Part shown: positions 6,271 through 15,864 of the stretch, one piece after another
Layout of the letters: each line of letters begins with the position of its first letter
How positions within the stretch are numbered: position 1 is the first letter of the stretch
Assembly (NCBI GenBank): GCA_021770615.1
Contig: JAETQR010000044.1
Span: forward strand, 1 to 27,313
Source: Lachnospiraceae bacterium
GTDB lineage: Bacteria; Bacillota_A; Clostridia; Lachnospirales; Lachnospiraceae
Direction of reading: 5' to 3'
Length of the DNA stretch: 27,313 bases
Program-made: the position numbers and the translations under genes
Notes under the pieces: generated by a model
The model's input: only the letters and a program-made list of their open reading frames with translations
What the model was told of the DNA's origin: nothing
Databases searched by the model: none

Positions 6271-6987
6271 ATGGTAAAAGTATTGATATTTGCAGGCGGA
6301 TCCGGCCAGAGGATGAACGCCCGTTCAAAGCCAAAACAGTTTTTGGAGATGCACGGTAAGCCGATTATTATTTATACATTGGAGCATTTTGAATATCATG
6401 ATGAGGTAGACGATATTGTAGTGGTGTGTATTGAAGGCTGGATTGAAGAACTGAGAGGTCTTTTGAGACGGTATGGAATCACGAAGGTATCTACGATTAT
6501 TCCGGGGGGAGAAACAGGGCATGATTCTATCCGTTATGGTCTGGAAGTCATGATTGAAACCTCATCAGATGATGATGTTATACTCATTCATGACGGAGTA
6601 AGACCGTTGATCAATGAGGAGTTGATCAGCCGGAATATTGCTGCTGTAAGGAAATACGGAAATGCGATCACAGCAGAAGCGGCAAGAGAAAGCGTAATCC
6701 GATGTGAGGATGGGGAGAGCATATCTGAGGTTCCGCCCAGGAGTCAGATGTATGTGGCAAAAGCCCCGCAGTCTTTTTATTTTAAAGACATTATGGAGTT
6801 GTATAAAAAAGCGGAGAAAGACGGTGTCAAAGCAATTGATTCGTCACATCTGTGCAGTATGTATGATGTTCCAATGCATATAGTCAAGAGTACAAAAAAT
6901 AATCTTAAAATTACGGAGCCAACAGATTATTATATATACCGTGCACTGTACGAAGCTATGGAAGGACAGCAGATATTTGGCATATAA
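6271..6987 (+). CDS. IspD/TarI-family cytidylyltransferase
   Basis: The product is 238 residues, the usual size for IspD and TarI. G9-G10-S11-G12-Q13-R14-M15 with K20-P21-K22-Q23 is the CTP-binding loop (GGxGxRM...PKQF), and HDGVRP at 107-112 is the second nucleotide/metal motif. The family makes CDP-methylerythritol (IspD) or CDP-ribitol (TarI). Placement in a polyol-phosphate glycan operon, with two TagF-like transferases, favours a CDP-polyol for the polymer rather than isoprenoid synthesis, but no ribitol-5-phosphate reductase gene is next to it. ATG 6271 is chosen for AAAGGG 9 nt upstream and the fit of MVKVLIFAGG to the family start; a TTG at 6244 has poorer support. Untranslated gap of 99 nt before it shows nothing notable. 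Confidence 0.85.
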   Translation: MVKVLIFAGGSGQRMNARSKPKQFLEMHGKPIIIYTLEHFEYHDEVDDIVVVCIEGWIEELRGLLRRYGITKVSTIIPGGETGHDSIRYGLEVMIETSSDDDVILIHDGVRPLINEELISRNIAAVRKYGNAITAEAARESVIRCEDGESISEVPPRSQMYVAKAPQSFYFKDIMELYKKAEKDGVKAIDSSHLCSMYDVPMHIVKSTKNNLKITEPTDYYIYRALYEAMEGQQIFGI

Positions 6988-7001
6988 AAGAGAGAAGCAG
7001 G

Positions 7002-8093
7002 ATGCTATCAGATTGTACGTTTAGAGAATTTATAAACAGGTTACAGATATCAGATAAACAAATTATCTGTTATGGCGCGGGGATGGTTCCGCATTATGCG
7101 GAACCGCTTTTCCGGGAATATGGAATAGATAAGCGTATTGCGTGTTTTGTGGATGGAGATGTTAAAAAGCATGGACAGAAAGTTCATTATGCCTGTTTGG
7201 AATTTCCAATAGAATCTCCTGAGATTGTAAAGAAGCTGAATCCAGACAAATACATGATTTTGATAACGGCAGAGAGGTATAAGGCTATTTTGGGTCGGTT
7301 GTCAGAATACATAGATACGGACAGATGGGAGTGTTATGCATATCCATTATTGAACCGTTCTTTTTTTCTGGAGAAACGGAGAGAACCGCTTTCTTCAGAT
7401 GGTATCATTCGTATTCCTAAGAAAATTCATTATATGTGGTTTGGAGAAAAAGAAAAAAGTATATTTCACAAAAAGTGCATTTCTTCATGGAAAGAGATGC
7501 TTCCAGATTTTGAGATCATCGAATGGAATGAAAAAAATTATAATGTAAATAAAAATAAATATATGAGTCAGGCATATGAGAGAAAAAAATGGGCGTATGT
7601 GACTGATTTTGCAAGACTGGATATCCTTCATTCTTATGGGGGGATATACTTTGATACAGATGTTGAATTGAAAAGGCCAATTCATCATTTGCTTTGTCAG
7701 GATGCTTTTATCTGTTTTGGGGAGTGGCCGGCGCCTAATAGCGGCGCCGGTATCGGCTGCGTGAAGGGCCATAGAGTTATTGAAGAGATGATGGAGAGGC
7801 GTTCCAGGATCACGTACTTGCGGAAGGATGGCGGTGATGATGCCTATACTAATAGTAATTACGAAGAAGAAATATTGTTGAGGCAGGGGTTTAGGATGGA
7901 TTTTTCTTTTCAGATAAGGAAAGGCATGACTCTTTATCCGCCGGATGTGATTGCGCCGGTAAGTGTAACAGGAGAGAACTCCTATGTCACGGAAAGGACA
8001 GTGGGTATACATTATTGTGCAAATTCGTGGAGGAAAAAAGATGAAGTTAAATCGATACAGTGCAAACAGGCTGGAAAGGATTACGAGGAATAA
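7002..8093 (+). CDS. Rossmann module + GT32 (DXD) glycosyltransferase
   Basis: The product is 363 residues with two domains. Residues 19-115 form the recurring Rossmann-like module: IICYGAG (21-27) followed by FVDGDVKKHG (49-58) and an MILITAE strand. Residues about 137-340 are a GT32-type capsular glycosyltransferase: IPKKIHYMWFG (138-148), PDFEIIEWNE (168-177), then ARLDILHSYGGIYFDTDVEL with the DTD metal/nucleotide-sugar motif at 218-220. It would add a sugar from an NDP-sugar at the cytoplasmic face; the sugar is unknown. No signal or membrane segment. It starts 14 nt after the cytidylyltransferase and its last 53 nt overlap the next gene. Its paralogue lies at 11877. Confidence 0.85.
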   Translation: MLSDCTFREFINRLQISDKQIICYGAGMVPHYAEPLFREYGIDKRIACFVDGDVKKHGQKVHYACLEFPIESPEIVKKLNPDKYMILITAERYKAILGRLSEYIDTDRWECYAYPLLNRSFFLEKRREPLSSDGIIRIPKKIHYMWFGEKEKSIFHKKCISSWKEMLPDFEIIEWNEKNYNVNKNKYMSQAYERKKWAYVTDFARLDILHSYGGIYFDTDVELKRPIHHLLCQDAFICFGEWPAPNSGAGIGCVKGHRVIEEMMERRSRITYLRKDGGDDAYTNSNYEEEILLRQGFRMDFSFQIRKGMTLYPPDVIAPVSVTGENSYVTERTVGIHYCANSWRKKDEVKSIQCKQAGKDYEE

Positions 8094-9537
8094 AAAAATT
8101 ATCTGTTTTGGCTCCGGAAATAATTTGACATATGTGTTTGATGCACTGGCAGATATGAAACTTGAAAAGCGGATAAAATATATTGTAGATAATGATGAGC
8201 AGAAGTGGGGCAAGGAAAGAAAAGTCGGAGATATGCGGCTTCAGATAAAGCCGCCGGAAGAACTGAAAAGAGAAGACTTCAGAAAAACAGTTCTTCTTAT
8301 TGTGATTATAAATTATAAGGGAATATCAGAACAGATAGAGCAGGAGCTTGGGCTGAAAGGTGTACGGGTTATTCTATATCCCTCGTATCGATACTGGTAT
8401 GATAAATATCTGGATTATTTATACAGAAAGCTGCCTGTTAAGGACACAATTCTGATGCAGGGAGAAGGTGACACGTGTGAAAATGCAGCGGCTCTTGCAG
8501 AATACATGAGAAGTCATGAACATTATAAAAATAAGAAAATCACATGGCTGTGCAATCATCCTGAAAAGTTCCATAAAACACAGACGGAAGACTATATATT
8601 AAGAGACCTGCCTATTAAGGAGCATAAATTTAAGGAAGTAGTGAAGTATTATGGGGTCGTTAACAGGTCGTATTTGTACATATATGAAAATAAGATGCTG
8701 CCCAAAGCCAGAAAGGAACAGATTTCCTGCTATATGAGTCATGGAATTCCTTTGAAATCAACCAAAGGTAAGATAATAGTTTATCCCGATACAGATTACG
8801 TTTTGTCAGCATCTGCCAATATAACGAATATCATTATGGAGCAGTTCAGCGCCGTAGAAGCACAGCTTATAATCTGTGGCTTGCCCAGAACAGATATTCT
8901 TTATAACAAAGATATTTCTGAGAGGCTTTATAATTATCTGCATCTGAGTAATTATAAAAAAATGGTTCTTTGGACGCCTACTTTCAGGAAGATGCAGGGG
9001 CAAAGCCGCTGGGATTCCGATATGAAATTCCGCTTTGGAATACCACTTATAGATTCAGAAGAATCACTTGAGAATCTGGAAGCTTTTTTAAAGAAAGAAC
9101 AAGTACTGGTTGTCATTAAGCCGCATCTTTATCAGGATATGTCTGAATTGCAGCTGAAGACTACAGGAAACATCAAAGTGATAAGGCAGGATAATCTGGA
9201 TGAACTGCAGACGAATGTTTATGATCTTATGAAGCTGGCGGACGGTTTGATTACGGACTATTCATCAATAGCGTTTGATTATCTGCTTCTTGACAGACCG
9301 ATCGGCTACTCAATAGATGATATAGAGCAATATACGCTTGGATTTTCTGTGAAAAATCCGCTGGAATATATGCCGGGAAATCGTATGAGGAATATGGAAG
9401 AGCTTTATGAATATTTGGGACAGCTTTGTTCAGGGGAAGACTTGTGCAAGGAGCAGAGGCGTAAGCTGAGAAAATATCTATTTCAGTATGATGATGGAAA
9501 TAACTGTGAAAGATTGTTAAAGATATTAGGAGTTTAA
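8041..9537 (+). CDS. Rossmann module + CDP-glycerol glycerophosphotransferase (TagB/TagF type)
   Basis: The product is 498 residues. Start ATG 8041 has GGAGG 7 nt upstream; longer in-frame starts lie inside the previous gene. Residues 18-115 are the shared Rossmann-like module (IICFGSG at 20-26, IVDNDEQKWG at 48-57). Residues about 135-498 are a glycerophosphotransferase domain: SHGIPLKST (H234), VLWTPTFR, VIKPH and LITDYSSIAFDYLLLDRP (D406). HG and TDYSS residues bind the CDP-polyol phosphate in TagF. It would add or polymerise polyol-phosphate. Normal TagB/TagF enzymes attach through amphipathic helices or TPR-like N-termini, not this module. It is a close paralogue of the gene at 15858. 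Confidence 0.88.
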   Translation: MKLNRYSANRLERITRNKKIICFGSGNNLTYVFDALADMKLEKRIKYIVDNDEQKWGKERKVGDMRLQIKPPEELKREDFRKTVLLIVIINYKGISEQIEQELGLKGVRVILYPSYRYWYDKYLDYLYRKLPVKDTILMQGEGDTCENAAALAEYMRSHEHYKNKKITWLCNHPEKFHKTQTEDYILRDLPIKEHKFKEVVKYYGVVNRSYLYIYENKMLPKARKEQISCYMSHGIPLKSTKGKIIVYPDTDYVLSASANITNIIMEQFSAVEAQLIICGLPRTDILYNKDISERLYNYLHLSNYKKMVLWTPTFRKMQGQSRWDSDMKFRFGIPLIDSEESLENLEAFLKKEQVLVVIKPHLYQDMSELQLKTTGNIKVIRQDNLDELQTNVYDLMKLADGLITDYSSIAFDYLLLDRPIGYSIDDIEQYTLGFSVKNPLEYMPGNRMRNMEELYEYLGQLCSGEDLCKEQRRKLRKYLFQYDDGNNCERLLKILGV

Positions 9538-9540
9538 GTT

Positions 9541-10857
9541 ATGAAAGCCAGTAAAAAAGTTTCGGTTATTATTCCGTGCTACAATGTAGAGAAGTATATT
9601 GGTAAATGTTTAGAGAGCATATGTGCCCAGACATATCCTGATCTTGATATTATATGTGTGGATGACGGTTCAAAGGACAGTACATGTGCCTGCATAGAAG
9701 AATGGATGAAAAGGGACGGCAGAATCCGTTTATACAGGCAGGAAAATCTGTATGCAGGTGTGGCAAGAAACACGGGTATGGGTAAAGCTGAGGGGGATTA
9801 CATCTGTTTTCTTGATGCGGATGATTTTTTTGACGGGCAGATGATCGAGCAGATGCTTGATACAGCTGTTGTAGCCCGGGCAGATATTGTTTTATGTGAT
9901 GCGTACTTTTATGATGATGTATCAAAAGAAGTTACAGAGCCTCTATGGGTTTTAAATCATAAAATACTACAGAAGTGCGGTAAAGTATTTTCCTGGCGGG
10001 ATATTCCTGATGAGATATTTGAATTGTGCTGGGGGGTACCGTGGAATAAGCTGATACGCAAAGAGTTTATTGATAAAGCAGGACTTAAGTTTCAGGCAAT
10101 TAAAAGGCATAATGATGAATATTTTGCTAACATGGCGCTGGTTATGGCGGAGCGGATCAGCTATGTTGATAGAAGACTTGTGTATTACAGGAGAAATGTG
10201 TCGGACAGTCTGCAGGCATATACAGGAGAAGCTGAGAGAGAATATGGATTTTACAAGGCGCTTGCAGGAATAAAAAAGGGACTTGTAGAGATAGGAGCCT
10301 GCAGTCAGGTAAAAAGGAGTTTTCAGGATAAATGTCTTTATTCTTGTGTTAATCTTCTAAAGAAGCAGCGAAACTATGAGGCATATGAAAATTTATATAA
10401 CTTCTTAAAAGCAACTGCATTTAAGGAATTCGGCATATCAGATACTATGCAGACAAAATATAAAGCAGCGCTGAATGAATACAGGCAGATTATGCAAAAA
10501 AATGCAGGAGATTATCTGTTCAGTAAGGCATATGCAGGGAATAAAAAGCAGGAGTTCGTATTTCCGTTTGAACTTGTGGGAAATAGCAGGAAAATAGCGC
10601 TTTATGCAGCAGGCAGAGTAGGCAGGGAATATTATAAGCAGCTTATGGCGAGGGAAGATTATTGTATTGCGGCGTGGTTTGATAAGAATTATAAGAAACT
10701 TGGACAAAGAGGATTTCCAATTGTAAATCCGAGTGATATCATGCAGTATCAATTTGAGAAAATAGTTATTGCGGTTGAAGACAGAGCCCTTTATGAGGAG
10801 ATTCACCGTCAGTTAGTGCAGGACGGGGTATCGGATCATAAGATTATTTGGAAATAA
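9541..10857 (+). CDS. GT2 glycosyltransferase + C-terminal Rossmann module
   Basis: The product is 438 residues. Residues 6-110 are a classic GT-A family 2 domain: VSVIIPCYNVEKYI, VDDGSKDS (D41-D42) and LDADDFF, with the DxD motif at 92-94. Residues 110-340 continue with helical acceptor-side sequence. Residues 351-438 hold the recurring Rossmann-like module placed at the C-terminus: KIALYAAGRVGREYY, then AAWFDKNYKKLGQRGFPI and EKIVIAVED. AGGAG lies 8 nt before the ATG, and the gene begins 3 nt after the previous stop. Sugar and acceptor are unknown. Its module lacks the usual Gly at the first loop position (AAG), a mild variation. Confidence 0.86.
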   Translation: MKASKKVSVIIPCYNVEKYIGKCLESICAQTYPDLDIICVDDGSKDSTCACIEEWMKRDGRIRLYRQENLYAGVARNTGMGKAEGDYICFLDADDFFDGQMIEQMLDTAVVARADIVLCDAYFYDDVSKEVTEPLWVLNHKILQKCGKVFSWRDIPDEIFELCWGVPWNKLIRKEFIDKAGLKFQAIKRHNDEYFANMALVMAERISYVDRRLVYYRRNVSDSLQAYTGEAEREYGFYKALAGIKKGLVEIGACSQVKRSFQDKCLYSCVNLLKKQRNYEAYENLYNFLKATAFKEFGISDTMQTKYKAALNEYRQIMQKNAGDYLFSKAYAGNKKQEFVFPFELVGNSRKIALYAAGRVGREYYKQLMAREDYCIAAWFDKNYKKLGQRGFPIVNPSDIMQYQFEKIVIAVEDRALYEEIHRQLVQDGVSDHKIIWK

Positions 10858-10893
10858 TGCATAAGATTATAAAGATTTTAAAGAGGTGGAACG

Positions 10894-11880
10894 ATGATTT
10901 TATATGGATTTGGACAATATGCAAGAAGGATGCTTGGGAATTATGCCGTACCGCTGGAAGATTTAGAAGTAATTATTGATAACGGCAGAAATGGAAAAGA
11001 AATTACAAACGTTATTACCTGGAATGAGTTCCTGCAGACGAAAGACAGTTATCAGTCAGATATCATCTGTATCGGGGCAGAAAATGCCTATGATGAAATA
11101 TATGAGGAAATATTACGAAGCGGTGTTTTTAAGCCGGAGAATATTTTAAGGCTGGAGGAGTGGATAAAAACATATCCCAAAAACAATAATCTCATTTTTC
11201 AGAAATTAAATGACTGTAAACTGAGAGGGGTCATAAATGCCGCAAAAGAAATAGGAGACATTCATACGCCTCTGCTGGCAGGTGCCAAGGTTCTTGCCAA
11301 CAGGGAGTTGGCACTGCGTGAATTGAAAAAAGGAGGCATTGTTGCGGAAGTAGGAGTTGCTTTCGGCGGATTCAGCGAGAAGATACTCAGTTGTCTGGAG
11401 CCATCAAAGTTTTATGCAATTGATATGTATGATGACCAGATTAAAGGCTTTTGGGATAAGAATATATTTGAAGAACAAGAGCTCTCCCATTTTGATTGGT
11501 ATAAAAAGAAATTTGAATCATATCTGGATAAGGGAATTATGGAAATGCGACAAGGACTTTCGTGGGACTGCCTGGCGGATTTTCCAGACGAATTTTTTGA
11601 TTATGTTTATTTAGATGCCGCTCATGATTATGAGAGTGTCAAAAAAGATGTTACAGCTCTTTATCCAAAGATGAAGCATAATGGGATTATTCAATTCAAT
11701 GATTATACTTATGGAAATCCCCGCGTAATATATGGGGTAGTGCCTGTTGTAAATGGTTTGATAAATAAGACAGATTCGAAGGTTCTTTTCTTCTGTATGG
11801 ACAAAGGTGGATATCACGATATTGTTGTCCAAATTAATAAAAAAAGCGCCCAGCGCCGACAGATGGAGAAAGATCGATGA
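10894..11880 (+). CDS. Rossmann module + SAM-dependent methyltransferase
   Basis: The product is 328 residues. It begins directly with the recurring module (MILYGFGQYARRML; IIDNGRNGKE), so the module occupies about residues 1-95. Residues about 135-315 are a class I methyltransferase: AEVGVAFGGFSEKIL (SAM loop, about 151), FYAIDMYDD (acidic ribose-binding residue), YLDAAHDY (240-245, the family's conserved D-x-x-H) and IIQFNDYT. This is the Methyltransf_24/TylF-like type, known for O-methylation of sugars and small molecules, so a glycan O-methyl group is a reasonable expectation. AGAGGTGG precedes the ATG. The stop shares ATGA with the next start, indicating tight translational coupling. Confidence 0.83.
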   Translation: MILYGFGQYARRMLGNYAVPLEDLEVIIDNGRNGKEITNVITWNEFLQTKDSYQSDIICIGAENAYDEIYEEILRSGVFKPENILRLEEWIKTYPKNNNLIFQKLNDCKLRGVINAAKEIGDIHTPLLAGAKVLANRELALRELKKGGIVAEVGVAFGGFSEKILSCLEPSKFYAIDMYDDQIKGFWDKNIFEEQELSHFDWYKKKFESYLDKGIMEMRQGLSWDCLADFPDEFFDYVYLDAAHDYESVKKDVTALYPKMKHNGIIQFNDYTYGNPRVIYGVVPVVNGLINKTDSKVLFFCMDKGGYHDIVVQINKKSAQRRQMEKDR

Positions 11881-13016
11881 TTATTCGGGAAGAGAGAGTG
11901 GAAGAGATATTGCATCGACTGGCATCAGGAAATATATATTGTTTTGGTGCGGGAGATTTTGGGAAAAAGTTCTTAAATGATTCAGATTTTGAAAATATCA
12001 GAGAACGGGTGGCAGCATTTGTCGATAATGACAGGAAAAAATGGGGAACTTGTATCTGCATTTCGGGGAAGGTATATGAGATTATCTCGCCGGATAATTT
12101 TATAAGAAAAATGCAAAAAAATGATATCATGATTATCACTTGCAAAAATTTTATGCCCATATTAACACAACTCAATGAGGCGGCAGCGTTTAACGGCGTT
12201 ACATGTTATGTATATACGAAATTAAAGGAGTATCTTTTCGATACCGAAACAGCGGAGATATTTGTTCCGGACAATTTAATGCTGACAAGCGAGGCAAGAA
12301 TACCTAAGGTTATTCATTATTGCTGGTTTGGCGGTAATCCGATACCGGAAAAATGCCGGCAATGGATGGAGACATGGAAGAAGTTTTGTCCGGACTATGA
12401 GATTGTTGAATGGAATGAGAGTAACTATGATGTTTCTAAAAATGTGTATATGAAACAAGCGTACGAGAATAAGAAATGGGCATTTGTATCTGATTATGCA
12501 AGGCTGGATATCATGTATAATCATGGGGGAATTTATCTGGATACAGATGTGGAACTTGTGCGTAATATGGATGAGCTGTTATTCCAAAATGGGTTCTGTG
12601 GATATCAGAATTCAGAAGAAATCAATATGGGCTTAGGATATGGAGCTGTAAAAGAGAATGTGATAATTAAAAAGATTTTGGAGCGGTATGAAGACCTTCG
12701 TTTTTGCAGGGAAGATGGAACATGGGATCTTACGCCTTGCCCTGTTATCCAAAGTCAGGTTCTAAAGCAGGAAGGGGCAGCGCTGGACGGAAGTTTTCAG
12801 GTTCTTCCTGATATGACGATTTATCCGGAGAGGGTGTTGAGCGGGAAAAGCCAGAAAACAAGAAGGATTCGTGTTACGGACAGGACTTATGCCATACATC
12901 ACTTTGAAGCGTCTTGGATGGAGGGAGCGGAATACCGGCATCGTAGGGTAAGAGATTCTTTAACGGCAGACTATGAGCGAATTTTAACCGGTGGAGGCAA
13001 TAATGAAGGAGATTAA
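11877..13016 (+). CDS. Rossmann module + GT32 (DXD) glycosyltransferase, paralogue
   Basis: The product is 379 residues. Residues 18-115 are the shared Rossmann-like module (IYCFGAG at 20-26, FVDNDRKKWGT). Residues 142-370 are the GT32 domain: IPKVIHYCWFG from 142, PDYEIVEWNESNYDVSKN, KKWAFVSDYARLDIM and YLDTDVEL with DTD at 222-224. It matches the protein at 7002 across both domains, so the pair arose by duplication, but the acceptor half has diverged (compare the MGLGYGAV segment here with the NSGAGIG segment there), suggesting a different linkage or sugar. It overlaps its neighbour upstream by 4 nt and downstream by 14 nt. Confidence 0.86.
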   Translation: MIIREERVEEILHRLASGNIYCFGAGDFGKKFLNDSDFENIRERVAAFVDNDRKKWGTCICISGKVYEIISPDNFIRKMQKNDIMIITCKNFMPILTQLNEAAAFNGVTCYVYTKLKEYLFDTETAEIFVPDNLMLTSEARIPKVIHYCWFGGNPIPEKCRQWMETWKKFCPDYEIVEWNESNYDVSKNVYMKQAYENKKWAFVSDYARLDIMYNHGGIYLDTDVELVRNMDELLFQNGFCGYQNSEEINMGLGYGAVKENVIIKKILERYEDLRFCREDGTWDLTPCPVIQSQVLKQEGAALDGSFQVLPDMTIYPERVLSGKSQKTRRIRVTDRTYAIHHFEASWMEGAEYRHRRVRDSLTADYERILTGGGNNEGD

Positions 13017-14232
13017 TATTGTATATGCGTTTTCGGGGAGTGAATACGCCAGGCTCACAGCTATTTCTATTTTGTCCATTCTTCAGGAGGCGGAAGAAGA
13101 AAGATATGTTTTCACTTTGCTGGTGGATTCTTCTTTAAGTATAGAGGAGCGATCTATTTTTAATATGTTTGAAGAATATGGCAATTGCAGTATTCATTTT
13201 TATAATGTAGGCAGTATGTTTCAAGATGCTGCACTCCATATTCCCCATATCAATCAGGCTACATATTACCGGCTTATTCTGCCGACCGTTTTACAGGCAG
13301 ATAAATGCATTTATCTTGATTCAGATACGGTAGTATGCAGAAATCTGTCAGGATTATTCGATGAGGATATGGAAGATTATTATGTCGGCGGAGTTTTGGC
13401 GGCGGCATATGTTACAAATCCTAATGCGGAGAAGTACTGCAAAAAAGCGGGGCTGGCCGATTTGAAACAGTACATTAATGCAGGGGTGCTTTTGATGAAT
13501 CTGAAAAAGATGAGGGAACATAATCTGTCGGAAGAATTTATGAAATATATTTTCACACAGCTTCCTTCCCAGGATCAGGATATTATTAATAAAATCTGTT
13601 ATGGCCATATCAAATTCCTTCCGTATTGTTATAATGTGATGACAAAGTACCAAAACTGGGAGATAGAACAGTATGAAGGGATATATACGGAAGAGATGAT
13701 AAAGGAAGCGTGGAATGATCCTGTAATTATTCATTATGCAGATGCTGTTAAACCGTGGAATAACCCCAACTCAGTATTCAGCGAACGCTGGTGGAAATTA
13801 TGTGGGCAGATGGGGTTTTCGGAGGATTTTTTCACAAAGCTGGGGAAAATATATGTGTATCAAAGCTTGTACCAGTCTGAGTTCAGAGTCAATGGTGTGA
13901 TTAAAAAACATGAACCTGTACTCTATCAATTGGACAGGCAGAGAGTTGCCTTGTATGGAGCCGGGATTCAGGCCAGGGAGTTTTTGCAATTACTGCTGGA
14001 TAACGAGATTCTTCCTGAATGTATTATAGTGTCTGAGATAGAGAAAAATGAAAAGCAGATACAGGGCATAAGGGTAATCGGCATAAATCAGCTGGAAAAG
14101 TCCAATAAGAACCTTACGCTTATTGTGGCGACAAACAGTAAGTTCCACCGGGAAATTATTGAGGGATTGGATTCTTATGAATTCAAAGAAATATTGACTT
14201 TGGCAGACGTACTCGGAGAATGGAAACAATAG
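13003..14232 (+). CDS. GT8 glycosyltransferase + C-terminal Rossmann module
   Basis: The product is 409 residues from ATG 13003 (GTGGAGG 5 nt upstream). Residues 1-270 are a family 8 retaining glycosyltransferase (LgtC/glycogenin type): INIVYAFSGSEYARLTAISILSI, YYRLILP, YLDSDTVV with DSD at 106-108, YINAGVLLMNLKKMR, SQDQDIINK and IIHYADAVKPWN (the C-terminal His-x-x-x-x-K-P-W motif). These enzymes usually add galactose or glucose. Residues 314-409 carry the recurring module at the C-terminus (RVALYGAGIQAREFL, then an IIVSEIEKNEKQIQGIRVI stretch without the usual DND). It overlaps the upstream GT32 gene. Confidence 0.87.
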   Translation: MKEINIVYAFSGSEYARLTAISILSILQEAEEERYVFTLLVDSSLSIEERSIFNMFEEYGNCSIHFYNVGSMFQDAALHIPHINQATYYRLILPTVLQADKCIYLDSDTVVCRNLSGLFDEDMEDYYVGGVLAAAYVTNPNAEKYCKKAGLADLKQYINAGVLLMNLKKMREHNLSEEFMKYIFTQLPSQDQDIINKICYGHIKFLPYCYNVMTKYQNWEIEQYEGIYTEEMIKEAWNDPVIIHYADAVKPWNNPNSVFSERWWKLCGQMGFSEDFFTKLGKIYVYQSLYQSEFRVNGVIKKHEPVLYQLDRQRVALYGAGIQAREFLQLLLDNEILPECIIVSEIEKNEKQIQGIRVIGINQLEKSNKNLTLIVATNSKFHREIIEGLDSYEFKEILTLADVLGEWKQ

Positions 14233-14244
14233 AAAAGGGAGTAT

Positions 14245-15864
14245 ATGATGGTTAGCATAATTGTTCCGGTGTATAATACAGAAGGTTATTTGGCGCAATG
14301 TATAGAATCTTTGATTGCACAGACTTATGGTGATTTGGAGATTATATTTGTTGACGACGGCTCGACGGACAGTTCTCCTGATATTTTGAGAAAATATCAG
14401 GAGAAAGATAATAGAATACAGATGATTACCAAGAAAAATGAGGGGCAGGGAATCGCAAGAAACGTAGGTATTCAAAAAGCAAAAGGCGAGTGGATCATGT
14501 TTGTAGATTCGGATGATTACATAACGCCTGACTGTGTGGAAAGACTGTATAACTCTGCCAAAGAACATCATGCGGATATTGCAGTAGGTGATATTGCTAA
14601 AACCGTTCTTAATAGTGAACAGATAGATTTTACATTAGTGCAGAATATAGACACATATATAGATAAAAATAATAAAAAAGAAATGTTGTTCAGAATTCTT
14701 ACATTTCCCGTTGCTAAACTATTAAGGAAGGCCTTATTTACAGATAACGGGCTACTGTTTCCTGATCATTTTTTTGAAGATGCAGCAGTCCTGCCTGTAG
14801 TATATGCTATGGCAGACACTATATGCTATGAAAAGAAAATAGTGTATATTTACAGAAATCAAGAGAATAGTACTGTCCACAATGTAAAGTTTATTTATGA
14901 TAGAATAAAATGTGTGAAGACTGTGCTTGAGGAATTCAAAAGATTGGGAATATACGATGAATATAAGGAGGAACTAAGAGATTTTGCGATAGAAAGAAGC
15001 CGTATTAATAGAAGGAAAGTAAAGGATTTTGGGATTGAAATCTATAATGAATTTGAGAAAAGGCAATTTGAATTTGATTTTCATGAATTTGGAATTATTT
15101 ACAAGAAAAATCCTCAGGTGGTAGTGTTTGGCAGTTATAATCTTATGATTGCCGCAAAAATATTTCTGCAGATTCCCGACAAAGAAAGTGTTCCGAATTA
15201 TTATGGATTTCAAAATATTATCAGCGCCACCGATAATCCGAATACAGAGTTGCTGGAAAGAGATATGACTGCCGGAAATAAATTTAGAAACGTTATGTTA
15301 AAGCAGGATTTTTTGAAAAGCTTCACAAGGTCATTGGAACAGATACTGAAGAATGCAGACTTATTTATATTGGATTTCTTAGAAGAGAGGCTGGATACCG
15401 GGCGCTTCGGAGGAAAATATTTTACTCTGAGTCCGGGGTTTTATGATGTAGAACACCAATTAGACATTGAATACGAACGTATTCCGGCATTTCAGGAAGA
15501 GTGGAGGATATTGTGGTTTGAACGCTGCGAGAGATTCATCAATATGCTGAAACAGAATATCAATGAAGCAAAGATTATACTTGTGAAGAGTAAATTGGCT
15601 GAAGAATCAGCCCGGGAAGGAGTACGGCAGATTTTTCCTGATATTGAAAATATAAAATGGATCAATGAACAGCTGGAGAGGTGTTATGCATATTTTACAA
15701 AGCGATGTCCGCAGGCAGCAGTAATCGAAGTAGAGAAGATGGAATTTTACTATACGGATTTTTATTATAGACATGGATGTGTGCCGTGGCATTTGAATAA
15801 TAAGGCATATAAAGAGATCGCCAGTGCAATTAAAAATAGGTTTGGAGAAAAAATATTATGGTAA
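14245..15864 (+). CDS. GT2 glycosyltransferase fused to a DUF6270 (SGNH-like) domain
   Basis: The product is 539 residues. Residues 2-110 are a GT2 domain: SIIVPVYNTEGYL, VDDGSTDSS, FVDSDDYI with DxD at 88-90. A helical acceptor region runs to about 280. Residues about 290-539 resemble DUF6270, a family near SGNH-type esterases/acyl-modifying domains found in glycan clusters: VVVFGSYNLM (293), DLFILDFLEERLD, GGKYFTLSPGFYD and, near the end, FYYRHGCVPWHLNNKAYKEI, where an H-x-x-x-x-Y arrangement follows a W-H pair. The assignment to DUF6270 is by motif memory; the usual GSC at the nucleophile is GSY here. The gene overlaps the next by 7 nt. Confidence 0.75.
   Translation: MMVSIIVPVYNTEGYLAQCIESLIAQTYGDLEIIFVDDGSTDSSPDILRKYQEKDNRIQMITKKNEGQGIARNVGIQKAKGEWIMFVDSDDYITPDCVERLYNSAKEHHADIAVGDIAKTVLNSEQIDFTLVQNIDTYIDKNNKKEMLFRILTFPVAKLLRKALFTDNGLLFPDHFFEDAAVLPVVYAMADTICYEKKIVYIYRNQENSTVHNVKFIYDRIKCVKTVLEEFKRLGIYDEYKEELRDFAIERSRINRRKVKDFGIEIYNEFEKRQFEFDFHEFGIIYKKNPQVVVFGSYNLMIAAKIFLQIPDKESVPNYYGFQNIISATDNPNTELLERDMTAGNKFRNVMLKQDFLKSFTRSLEQILKNADLFILDFLEERLDTGRFGGKYFTLSPGFYDVEHQLDIEYERIPAFQEEWRILWFERCERFINMLKQNINEAKIILVKSKLAEESAREGVRQIFPDIENIKWINEQLERCYAYFTKRCPQAAVIEVEKMEFYYTDFYYRHGCVPWHLNNKAYKEIASAIKNRFGEKILW

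Noticed and set aside
7485..8213. Long minus-strand open frames inside the glycosyltransferase genes (for example 7485-8213)
   Set aside because: They lie opposite strongly supported plus-strand genes with ribosome sites and family motifs, and their translations show no domain. They are shadow frames.
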